Source of the DNA: Hymenopus coronatus
Lineage: Eukaryota > Arthropoda > Insecta > Mantodea > Hymenopodidae
Assembly (NCBI GenBank): GCA_030762935.1
Contig: CM060900.1
Span: 285,204,284-285,268,283, forward strand
Direction: 5' to 3'
Length of the DNA: 64,000 nucleotides
Shown: positions 22,380 to 33,085 of the stretch, in pieces
Position numbering within the stretch: position 1 is the stretch's first letter
Layout of the letters: every line of letters begins with the position of its first letter
Notes under the pieces: model-generated
Seen by the model: only the letters and a program-made list of their open reading frames with translations
Told to the model about the DNA's origin: nothing
The model's database searches: none
Program-made: the position numbers and the translations under genes

Positions 22380-23290
22380 TGCGCTATATCAGATTAAATT
22401 ACAGTTTTTAATCCTGGGTGCTTGGTTCGAATCCATAACTTTCAATGACTTTTTACATTTTTGGCTGAATCCTGAAATATAAGGCCAAAATTAACATAAA
22501 AAGCGAGTATTGATGGACTTAGAATGCCAAACAATAATTCCATATACATTTTTAACCTAGAGGGTCTCAGTTCGATTCTAGGTTGATGTACGAATCTTTA
22601 ATCTCTTATAGAGGCTATACTAATTTAGATAGTAACTTCAAACAAACTATATTCAGTATACAACATTACGTGCAATAATTTGAATATATACAGATTTACG
22701 TGAAGGTCCTGGGTTTGAGCGACACCTTTAACAATGGTTATCTCAAGAACTATTAATCCTACCGAGACAGAGTAAATCTTCCAACAGTTATTATTACGCG
22801 ACAACAGTTGTGAGAATGAATTATGATTGTATGTCCTTGATTCGAATTTATAACTTTCGAGGACATTTTAAGTTTTGAGCGTAATTCTCGACTATTAGGC
22901 CGAAATTAACAGGAAAACCTGTAAATGGATACTTTTAGCACATGCATTTAAGATTCTAGGTACTTATTAGTCTAAAGGACCTGCTTCGATCCCCGACTCT
23001 AATGGACCTTAATTCCAAGGTGAATAAATCTTAGAGGAATGGACATGAAGAGAGCAAATAAAGCGGAAGCGGTTGCCCCTCTCTCCGTTCTTGAATATTG
23101 ATACAAATAAAAAAAGGTAGCATTAAGGAAAGTGCGAATCAATAAAGGGCCAGTTTTTATAAATTCTAAATTAAGAGTGTTATACAGATTAAATAAATAT
23201 ACACAATAAGGGCTAGTGTTGGGAATATTAAACTGGTTAATAACTTTATAAAAAGAACACGGGTTCGATTCCCGTCCTTTCATGTCAGGA
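22380..23290 (+). repeat. Quasi-periodic B-box-like motifs inside the element
   Basis: Motifs resembling the tRNA T-arm/B-box recur at close spacing: GGTTCGAATCC (about 22425), CAGTTCGATTC (22561), GGGTTTGAGCG (22702), TGATTCGAATT (22838), GCTTCGATCCC (22983) and GGGTTCGATTCCC (23263). The first five are about 135-145 bp apart. Two units also share the following sequence (ATAACTTTC and AAGGCCAAAATTAACA versus TAGGCCGAAATTAACA), so this is probably an old tandem array. No coding potential is seen. Confidence 0.55.
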
Positions 23291-23539
23291 CTTTTTAGCA
23301 TTTCACGTGCACTACAACTTTTATAGCTGAATAACCCCTAGAACTTGTATATAAATGTATTAATATGATGAATTGGCTATATACAACAACCTAGTCCTTA
23401 CGGTCTAGGCTCCAAATACCGAAAACTTGGAGAAAATTCAACTAAATTAAATAATACTTTTTTTTTTTTTTTAACAATGTGCTTACAATGCTGCCCTGGG
23501 GTTATATAGGAAAGCGTAAACCTAAAAGTTAGTGAAAAT

Positions 23540-24280
23540 ATGACGAAAATCGGATTTTTAGGGGGAGGAAGGTGAACTAACCCGTTGTTTAACGTTTATG
23601 GGTCAGGGCCAGGGTAATAATTGAGAAGCTTCCAACTTCACATGCTGAATATTAGTTTAAATGAATATGTATCGCCTGCGGTTCCACACTAGTGAAAGTG
23701 GTCGTTAAACACTACCAAAAATGCAAATATATGGATTTATCTCTATAAAAGTATATAAACGCCAATAAAGATATTAAACACACAAAAACATGTGACTGAC
23801 ATATAGTTTAACTTCTTAAAGCATATAAAATATGGGTGTGCTGTATTAGTAGGGAAAGTGTATACAGTTGGTCTGGCTGCTATCCTTCTATCGTGGATAG
23901 TGGATGGTATGGGAGAAGAGCATATCTGAACATGTTGATACAGGAATAGACATGATGAAAACAAGGCTTTTAGGAGGTGATGTTAAATAGTGGCATATGA
24001 GGTTGGTAAAAACATGCAGGGGGAGGGGTTAAAACATGAAAACTAGTTTTAGGGAGGGGAAGGCAGATTCATTAACCTGTCGACCGGCTTTTATGAGGAA
24101 CAGCAGCGCGAAATGAAGGTTTAACTAACAACTGTACATGCGTAATCCTCGATTATATGACAATTCATGGATTTATGCAGATCAAAATATATACAAACTA
24201 TAAAATATATTGAAACGTGTAAAACAAATGCACCTCACATATAATATAACTTCTTAAAGGTTCAAAATTATGAGGACTAA
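23540..24280 (+). repeat. Diverged direct duplication enclosing an inverted segment
   Basis: The stretch 23731-23840 (ATATGGATTTATCTC, then TATAGTTTAACTTCTTAAAG) recurs at 24167-24275 (CATGGATTTATGCAG, then TATAATATAACTTCTTAAAG). The preceding TTTTTAGGGGGAGGAAGGTG block also recurs near 24044. The inverted arm 23845-24060 lies between the copies. Confidence 0.65.
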
Positions 24281-24359
24281 CTCGAAGAGAAAACAAAGAC
24301 AGACCGTGCTAATGACATGGCTTAGGTCGCGTGACCTTCTAATCGGTGAGTACCGTTTG

Positions 24360-24392
24360 TATAAATAGGACTGTGTATAGCGAAACATCATT
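24360..24392 (+). promoter_or_regulatory. Candidate core promoter of the polymerase gene (TATA box plus initiator)
   Basis: TATAAATA (24360-24367) is followed by an initiator-like TCATT (24388-24392). Their spacing puts the putative start A (24390) 30 bp downstream of the TATA box, the usual arthropod arrangement. It lies about 130 bp before the first Met (24522) of the polymerase relic. No transcript evidence is available. Confidence 0.5.
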
Positions 24393-24521
24393 GCGGCAGT
24401 TTGCTTTGGGCACATCAGCTCCTTTTAGTAAAACTAGGTGTTAATAGTGACGAGAAAGTGTGAAGGTGATAAAGGTTCTGTTCTTTTAATCAAACTTAGA
24501 AGTATTTGACAAATTGGAGAC

Positions 24522-27500
24522 ATGCAGAAACCTATATCCAGCGGAGAATCTGTGAACTTCTGGCTACAGTTATATTAAGTGCGGCAAAAGCTTTCAAAGG
24601 AGCTATAACAAGAGACGGCATGAAATGAGCTGCGGACAACTTTTCAAATGTAAACATTGTGCTGCAACCTTCAGCAGCGGATACCATGGAATTCGTCATG
24701 AAGAGCATTGCGGAGCAGGCATGTCCCTGAAGAAAACAGAAATTGAGCCTACCAGACACCAACTATTGTCTACAATAGAGGACGAATGCGACATGAAAGA
24801 GTGTGAGACAGCGTTTGAAGGGCGGCTGAAATCTTACTTCATCCGGTTCAATTTGAGCAAGGAGATCAAGAATTTCCTGCAGCAAGCTAAGCAGAGGATT
24901 ATACAATCTGTCAAAAAGAGCTCTCCATGTATAAAGCTGGGAAGATTAACCCATTAGTGGAGTATAGATTTATAAATAGTGCCTGAGAAACTACTAAAAA
25001 GACCTTCAAAACCATGAATCGTGCATTGTTTCCAGAAACTGATTTAGACGTCATGCTGCAGACTAAATTCAAGAAACTGGATGCTGAAATGGAGGAATCA
25101 CAACTTAAAGGAAGCAAATGGACCCTGCTTACTGTGGAGGGGTTACGCCTTCGAATTAACAAGTACAACCCCCTTCGCGGAAGCAGTTATATTCCTCTAT
25201 CTGCATCTATAGAAGCAAGTAAAGCGTGTGTCAACCCTGAGAATCATCGTAATTAGAGCTGTTTTTTAACGTTATCCTTGCACAATACATTAAAAAGGAT
25301 CCTCAACGTGCAAGCAAATATAAGAAACTCAAAGAAAAATATGACTTCTCATGCACCACGTTTACTACACCATTGTCTGAAATCCTGATATTGGAAAAGA
25401 AAAATTATAAATCTATCAACGTGTTTGGACTGGATAAAAAGAAAGTAGTGTTTCCAATAAATGTTGTAGAGTAAGAAATAACTTCCGGACCTCCTTCTGT
25501 TGTGTGATGCAAATGGAATGCATCACTATGTATCTATCAAGAACTTTGAGAAGCTTATTTGAGAACAAAACATAAAAACATAACGGACAAATGTACACCT
25601 GTATACGCTGCTTCACCCATTTCGATGACCGATATGGACGTAGTAGAAGTGAAAAATTGAAGAAATATGCGACTATCCGCAGGCAATATGCTATCGCTAG
25701 GCTAGTTATGCCTACAAAGGGAACCCCTATTATTCAGTTTGGAAATGTAGATCAGATGTTGAAACATGCGTATGTCAATAATGCTGCTCAAAAGTTTATG
25801 GATTATCTAATATCTCTTGCAAATAAGATTAGTAGTATATACAAATCTGCTAAACCAATGCAACTATCGGATCTACAACAGGAGGCTTTCGAATCCTTTG
25901 CCGAATGCTACTTGTGTAATAAAAATTTCACTGAAGAAAACTGGAAAGTTGGGGATCATGACCATTTGACTGGTGAATATCGCGGAAGTCTTCATAATGA
26001 GTGTAATCTAGCCTGCAAAACACCGAAGTATGTTTCTGTCTTAATGCATAACTTAAGCGGATATGATTCTCATTTCATCGTTAAACAGTTAGGTTGTACA
26101 AGTGAAAGAGCGGAGGTGACTCCGTGCTCACAAGAAAAGTACATTTTATTCTCGAAGCATGTTGGAGATATTAAGCTTCGGTTTGTGGATACATACCGTT
26201 TCCTCAGTTCAAGTTTGGATAAACTAACATCGTTTCCTGAGACATGCAAATACTTTGGAGAAGATAAGATTGGTGACACGCAAAGGAGTATTTACCTATG
26301 ATTACATAACATCATTGTATGTTTTAAAAGCAACATGTTTAACTCGATAGGAAGCGTTCTACAATAGACTAAATGAAGAGGTACTCAATAATCAAGACTA
26401 TGAACATGCTACAGAAGTATGGGAGCAGTTTAATATCTGAAATTTGGGAGAATACAGTCATCTCTACTTAACCTCAGATGTTCTGCTACTTGCAGATGTT
26501 TTTGAAGCCTTCAGAGAGCAAACACTGAATACTCATAAAGCTGATCCTGTACATCTCCGGGGCTTAGCTGGAATGCTATGCTTTTGTATACAGGGTTTGA
26601 GCTATAATTGTTATTGGATTATGAGCAGTTTCTCATTATGGAATCTGGCACAAGGGGGGGATTATGTCAGGTGTCTCACCGGTATGCCCAGGCTAACAAC
26701 AACTCCATGGAGGAGTTTTATCTTAATAAACCAACTCAATGTATTACATACGAAGACGCAAATAACCAATATGAATGGGCAATGCAGCATCCACACTCTT
26801 ATGGAGAATTTCAGTGGGTTTCTCCTGATAGTATTAATATAGAAACATTAAAATAAGACGATCCTCTTGGATATATATTCGAAGTTGATGTGAATTATCC
26901 TACTGAGCTTCATGATCTTCATAATGATTTACCATTCTTGCCTGAGTGTCTGAAACCAAAGAATTCAAGTGTGAAGAAACTAATTGCGCAGCTTGGAAGC
27001 AAGAAGAAGTATGTTGTACATTACATGACGTTAAAATAGGCACTCTGGCATGGACAACGACTAGCAACAATCCATTGTGTGCTGCAATTTCAACAATCGT
27101 GTTGGTTAAAACCTTACATAGCGTTTAATAACATGCTGCGGCAACATGCTAGAAATTACTTTGAAGAGGACCTGTACAAACTCTTCAACAATGCTGGGTT
27201 TGGAAAACCATGGAGAATATACGAAATTACATGGATACACATCTTGTGACAAACGAGAACACATTGGAAAAGCTGATTGCTAAGCCTACATTCATCGATA
27301 GAAGTATATGTGGACCTAATCTCGCAGCTGTTCATATGGCATCACGACAGATTATATTTAATAAGCCGATATACATCAGAATGAGCGTACTGGATATCTA
27401 AAAAACCCTCAGTAATCATACCAATATGATGTGCTATTGCCGTATTATGGGGCTGGAAACCTGAAGCTTATGTATATGGATACGGATTCGTTCATTCATA

Positions 27501-27960
27501 GAGTCGCAACAACTGACATTACCACGACAAAATGCAATTGCTTTAACATTTGGATACATCTGATTACCCTACAAACCACATGTGTCACTCCACACGGAAC
27601 AAAATCTGTTGGGAAGGTTTAAAGATGAAGCTAACGGGAAAATCATCCAACCTTTTTTCGGACTGAGACCTAAGATGTATGCTCTCGATATTGGTGGAGG
27701 AATGATCAAAGAGATTAAAGGTATAAAACGAAGCGCATTAAGCAGTTCATCACATTCGACAGTGATGTATGTTGTCTTAAAAACGGTGTCATAATAAGAA
27801 CGCCGATGAATTTGATAATGTCACAAAGCATAACTTTCATCTGTAAAAGTCAACAAAATTGCTCTTTCGCCCCATGATAAAAGAGTGATTGCCGATGATG
27901 GAACATCAACCTGTGCTTATGGTCATTACAAAGCTGTGAACGTATCACCAGAGAATACTA
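24522..27960 (+). pseudogene. Protein-primed family B DNA polymerase (Maverick/adintovirus type), decayed
   Basis: The relic runs on the plus strand through many frames. It opens with two zinc-finger-like segments (KCGKSFQRSYNKRRH region and FKCKHCAATF, about 24570-24710). The middle block (25591-26301) carries a Cys-rich nuclease-like motif with CYLC and GDHDHLTGEYRG (residues 106-132 of that frame), as in endonuclease VII-type domains fused to such polymerases. NLSGYDSHF follows as an exonuclease motif. Later frames show YLTSDVLLLADVF (about 26463), the motif A region DANNQYEWAM (about 26757), a motif B-like NNAGFGK (about 27187) and the catalytic YMDTDS (about 27472). This enzyme family replicates linear DNA from a protein primer. 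At least seven frame changes and stops make it non-functional, and the gene starts downstream of a TATA/initiator pair. Confidence 0.85.
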
Positions 27961-29431
27961 CATGCATTGCTCATCATGTGTACTAAAATTAAAGCTTAGA
28001 CTCCGAACACTCCCATGCATCTAGCAAAGGTATACGAAGAATGAAGAATAAGAATGAGAGGTGGCGGTAACTGTGCCATTTGAACAAGTTTGTAATGCTG
28101 GTCTCAAGCCCAGATAAAAGAGGAGAGACCTTTAACATCTAATGCTAATTATCTTTATATAAAACAAATAGAAATAAAAAGCTGAAAAGACTGGCCAGAA
28201 TCAGAAAACATGTCCAGCGCTTCAACAGAAACAACAAAAACAAGAAAATAGAGCGGAATAATTATTATAGTGAAAACACATCTTGATTAGAAGAAAACAT
28301 GCTGTAAAACAACAAAAGACAAAGAATCATGATGTTCACAAAACAATAAACACGTCGACAACAAAGGCTTAGACCCTTCTTCTAGTGTCAGCCTCAAAAA
28401 AGAAAGGCATACAAAAAGATAAATAGAGATGCAGAAACGGAAAGTTAGGTTATGTTATATTTACAACCTAAGAAAGACTGAAACCACGGAAACATATCCC
28501 CTCGCTTCAGCAGTTAGCACCTGCATAAAGATTGCAAAGGACTACAAAATACTGAAGCACAATACAGAAATGATCATAAAGCAAACTATGGAAAAATATG
28601 ACGATACTGTAAAACCACTGGATTGGCTATAAAAAGCGATCAAACTGACCATGAGCATATGACAATGCTATAAAACGTATCAGATAATGTAAAGAAACTC
28701 AGAAACACTGATATGATGACATCAATTGATGCAAAACATGTATAAAATTGTTGCAGAAATGATATAAACTAGCATTAAATGTGACAAATTACAAGCAAAC
28801 GTAAGAAAAGGGACTGCAAGACACCATGGCGCTTCAAATACGTTTAAAGTGCCCCTAAACGAACACAGAAATGTCGTCAGTGCACCTTCGTCGCTGGCAT
28901 AGAGTTCTTAAAGGGTTTTCAAAGATACATTCAAAGCGGGTTGAAATAGTTATTGCCTGAGGCCTTAACGCTATTCTATGTTTCTGAATACTTTAAAAGT
29001 CGTAAATGATATGTAAGGAAGCATAAAACATTACAAAATACAGAAAAATTCTGCGAATTATTATTCAGAATGTGCTAAAATGTCTATAAAAATGCTAAAA
29101 CATTAGAAAATACCGCAAAATACTTTAAAATCTTGGCAGAACGCTAGAAAAGGGACAAAATGTTTGCTTTAGAGCCTTATATACCAATAAAACAGTTCAG
29201 ATGTATGGAAAAGATATAAAATGTCTAATCACTACACTGTCCTACAATTCTAAACACTCTCCCCAAATGGCATGGCATGACATTAAAAACTACGCCAGAC
29301 AACACTGGCAACGCTAAAAATCACAATTAAAATCCTGCCACATGTATGAGAAAGCACTACAATTACTGAAAAAAAAAAGTCCAAAAACGTAAAAAAAAAA
29401 AAAAAAAAAAAGAAAGTTTTAAAAAGCATTA
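27961..29431. other. Polymerase 3' flank and A-run-rich DNA inside the Maverick-type element
   Basis: No gene is recognised. A 67-codon frame (28429-28632) and a short Lys/Arg-rich stretch (about 28173-28286) lie here; neither can be assigned to a Maverick core gene. From about 28670 the sequence takes on the same phased A-run texture as the terminal repeat, without aligning to the left TIR. An A-run lies at 29390-29411. Confidence 0.5.
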
Positions 29432-30385
29432 AAAACATGACAAAATATGAGCAGAAGATCTGAAAAGGCCTAAAATGCCTATTTTTAAAACCCCAAATTC
29501 CCACAAAACGCCATAAAATCAGTTGAAAGGAGCCAAAAAATGTGTGCTATGTACCCTGAAACTAGCTGTCCTAGGGCCCTAAACATTCTCCACATGACAT
29601 GAAATGTCATTAAAAAGCATTCAAACAGCTGCAATAACACTAATATTATCTTACAAATCCCTATTATGCATAAAAGGGCGTCACAATTGCTGAAAAATGG
29701 TACTAAAATGCGTATAAAAGCGACAAAAATACATGTAAAAACACCACAATAATTAAAAAATAGTCCTAAAACATACTATAATGCTTATAAAAGCGTCAAA
29801 AGTCAATAGAAAACACTGACAGTATTAGCGAGAAGGTTTGTAAAAGCCTAAAATACTGTCTTTAGAGCACTAAATATCCATAAAATGGCATGAAAGCAGT
29901 TGAAAATAAAAAAAAAATGTCTGATGAGTACCTGAAATTAGCCGTTCTAGATTCCGAAACATCCTTCAAATGTAATGAAATGTAATTAGAAAGCATTCGA
30001 AACAGTTGTGCTGGCGCTCAAAACATTAAAGGACTTATAAATGTTCCGTAAACATCCAAGAAAGAAAGCAAAACGCTGCAAAATAAATAAAAGGAAAGTT
30101 CTTCAGTCAGCACCCCCCACAGTACAAACTGTCGATAAAGCATTTTACAATTCTTAGAAGAACCATAAAAAGAACTGAAAAACAATGCAGACGTCCTTGG
30201 AAAACCACTCTAAAGGACTGGCAAATACCCTTATTATTCTGATCATAGTTTATGTCCTCCCCTCCTCCTTGAATTTCCTAACTTTACCATGTATGCTCAC
30301 ACTAGGGTAAGCACTGTCCTTGTATTCCCTATCTCTCCTATGTATGCTCACTTGCCACTGCGCCAGCAGTCCTATATTAACTACT
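29432..30385 (-). repeat. Right terminal inverted repeat of the Maverick-type element
   Basis: Reverse complement of the left TIR. It ends ATTAACTACT at 30385, followed by the target duplication TAGTGG. A-runs spaced about 10 bp are conspicuous, for example GCGTATAAAAGCGACAAAAA. Confidence 0.85.
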
Positions 30386-32299
30386 TAGTGGCACCAACTA
30401 ATTGTCACAAGTTCCAAATATTAATATTACTAACCCAAATGATCAATAATCATAATAAAATACATAACTTAAGCTTCTCAGCAACAAATTATCAATATTA
30501 ATCAAAACATTAGCGACACAAAACATGATATAGATTTTATCGTACGGCATTACTAAACCTACCATCATCCATGGTATTCACTGTAGTATTGTGGCAAAAC
30601 GCACGTTACTCCTCTACTGAGGTTAGTAGCTTCGCATGTAGCAAACATTTTTCCCCTCTCTTAATGATGTTGAATCAACATAAAGCGGCCATTCAGTTAA
30701 TAATATGATGGTGATTATAATACTTCTTTAAGGATTCATTCTACTAAACAGCAATATACTGTGGAGTGCAGAACGATACGCAAAAGCATCAGGCACAAAG
30801 AATTCTCTTTCAATGAAGAAAATGAAATCTGTAGGGTATGAAAAATTACCAAAGATATTGTTAAGAAAACCAAGGTTCTAAACCTTTTTTGGGAATCCAA
30901 TTTTGGACAAAATTTACTTTTTTGGTAGGTAGGAAGTTTATTTTTTGTTTTACATAATACTCAACTTTTCCTTGACAAACCGATCCAACAGGAAAGTGCT
31001 AATCGCAACTGTAATAACGAGATATTCTCACACGAAGTAACATTTTCTTCCACACATAAGGGAAGGGAGATTATCTACCGTCCACAGTGGCCCCGATACG
31101 ATGCAAAACACTTCGCTTCACAATATCTCATCATGGTCGCGTAACTGTACCGTATTTGGGCTGGATATCAAGGGACACTCTAAGTGTACTGTGGCAGCTT
31201 GAAGATTCACTGAATACTCGATAGTGTTTTGGTTCCCGTGAGGATAAATGATCCTGATAGAATTGTTGAATTTTTTCGCAATGATAATCCTTTCCACACA
31301 TCTCAAGAGGTTTTAAATTTGTTTTCAGAGAGGCAGGATATCAGAGTAGTAGAATGTCAGAATGTGTGGATATAGGTTATAAGGGAGCTGCGCTCAATTT
31401 ACTTACAGATGGGCAAAGGACAAAAGATGGCTTCTTGGCATAAATTCAAGAAGTCTGGGATCTTGTAGCTTCTGGTTCACATTACTGCAGACATTTAATT
31501 CTGTCCATGCTCCGAAGATTGAGGGCAGTTATACGGCCTGAGAGTTCATACATCAAAATTAATTATGTTTATGTTTTGTATTTTAGTTTTAGAAGATAAT
31601 TTATTTACACATTCTTTATAATTATTTAATACGAGTATAGGTACAATTATATTATTGTGTGCATATATAGGTCCATATTGTCAAACGCCATATATATTAA
31701 GTAATATTTTGTTCTACATATCCAGTCATAAAATTAACAAGCATAAAATATATGACAATCAGTGCAAAATTTGAACGTAGGAAGAAGTGGAAGCAAGGCC
31801 TTCTTAGCCTCTCAGCCACCGGAACATGGTTTCTTGACTTTCAGTGGTCACAAGTTAAACGTTACACTTCTAAGATCATTGTACATTTTTCTCGTGTGCA
31901 TTGTACGCATAGCTTTTAGGAAGATACACGAAGTTCCTCGATTCACACATGGAGCCTGGAGACGCTTCATTTTAAATGTCCACGGGTAAACTACGTACTG
32001 CAGTTATAATACGTAGGTTGAATGCGAAGTCCTTTACATCAAGAAATATATTGTATAAAATTAGTCTTAAACTTCGTAGCTCCCATAAAATGATATAGGT
32101 AAGTTTCACATATTTAAAAGAACGTAATATCGATGTAATAATCAACACAAAATAGCATCATTCCGTTATACCAAGAACAAAAGCATCCACTTCTATTATG
32201 TGGGTACAGCTCTATGTACACTAAAATGTAGTAAGGGATGATTAATTGTTTAAAAATAGAGTACTAGCTCTCTCAAGCTCTATAGACAGAACCGGACTA
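30386..32299. other. Unassigned AT-rich non-coding DNA
   Basis: No ORF, RNA gene or repeat family is recognisable apart from the target duplication at its left edge. The frame at 31762-31989 has no domain signature. Confidence 0.5.
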
Positions 32300-32390
32300 A
32301 AACTTTCAATACTCGGATTTGAATCAGCGATCTCCCGGTGTCCATCCGGTTGTTCTACCACTGTGTTACAAAGGCGGCATGCAGGTACAA
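32300..32390 (-). repeat. tRNA-derived SINE family B head (antisense)
   Basis: Read on minus, it has CACAGTGGTAGAACAACCGG, ATGGACACCGGGAGATCGCT and a B-box-like GATTCAAATCCG. It matches the copy at 43395-43525 (CAGTGGTAGAGCAACCGGAC). Confidence 0.65.
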
Positions 32391-32690
32391 TATCGCCCTC
32401 CGTGGTGTAATGGTACCATGCTAACTTCGTATGCCCAAGGTCGCGGGTTCAAACTCGGCGGAGGACGATGGATTTTTTCAGGTGTAAAAATCCTTAGAAT
32501 GGCTTGCTTCGGAAGGGAAGGAAAGCCGCTGGTCCCGTGTCGTAAATTTACGGATCGTAAAAGAACCTCAATTCTGAAAGGCCTCTGAGCAAAATGTAGT
32601 GGTCCTTCACACCCAATTTAGAGTGGGACGCTGAGAACCACAGTAGTTAAATAGCGTCCATAAATAACACGCCATTTACATTTTTTGCCG
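32389..32690 (+). repeat. tRNA-derived SINE family 1, copy 2
   Basis: Well-preserved copy: CGCCCTCCGTGGTGTAATGG (A-box region, similar in core to tRNA-Gln) and GGTCGCGGGTTCAAACTCGG (B-box), then the body GGCCTCTGAGC and GGGACGCTGAGAACCACAGT. It ends with AACACGCCATTTACATTTTT. Confidence 0.9.
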
Positions 32691-32889
32691 ATACAATATA
32701 AAATTCCCCAACTGACTCGCATTTTTCCGGTAAACCAAAAGAAGATCACAAACTATTTTAAGATGGCACACCCCAATGGGGACTTATAATGACGTAAGGA
32801 CCTTAACTTCCGGGCTTCATAGTTTAACCAACTATTACGTCAATCATTTTTAATTGCTTTTTCCCCCCCACAGAAACTGTGTGAAGGAC

Positions 32890-33000
32890 AGAATTGGATA
32901 GATAAATCAGACTGAAAAATTCGGTATCAAACCCGGGATAACCGTTGTTCAAATCCCGACAATGCCGTTGAATTTTCAGTCTGACTCCGCCTATGCAATT
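32890..33000. repeat. Small foldback of two SINE tails
   Basis: AATTGGATAGATAAATCAGA and the following CTGAAAAATTC (about 32890-32925) are inverted relative to GAATTTTCAGTCTGACTCCG and CCTATGCAATT (about 32970-33000). A B-box-like GTTCAAATCCCG lies between. The layout resembles the larger foldback at 3025-3522. Confidence 0.6.
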
Positions 33001-33013
33001 CCTTATCTCCACA

Positions 33014-33085
<72 letters not shown>

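Larger units (their letters stand above)
21152..30385 (+). mobile_element. Maverick/Polinton-type element, compact 9.2-kb copy
   Basis: Terminal inverted repeats of about 0.95 kb (21152-22085 and 29432-30385) start with AGTAGTTAAT and end with ATTAACTACT. They are flanked by a near-perfect 6-bp target duplication, TAGTAG (21146-21151) and TAGTGG (30386-30391). Between them lies a decayed protein-primed type family B DNA polymerase gene. AG/CT ends, 6-bp duplication, long TIRs and a PolB gene are the established hallmarks of Mavericks (self-synthesising virus-like DNA transposons). Typical members are 15-20 kb and also encode integrase, ATPase, protease and capsid genes; I recognise none of these here, so this is an internally deleted or very decayed copy. 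Confidence 0.85.
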
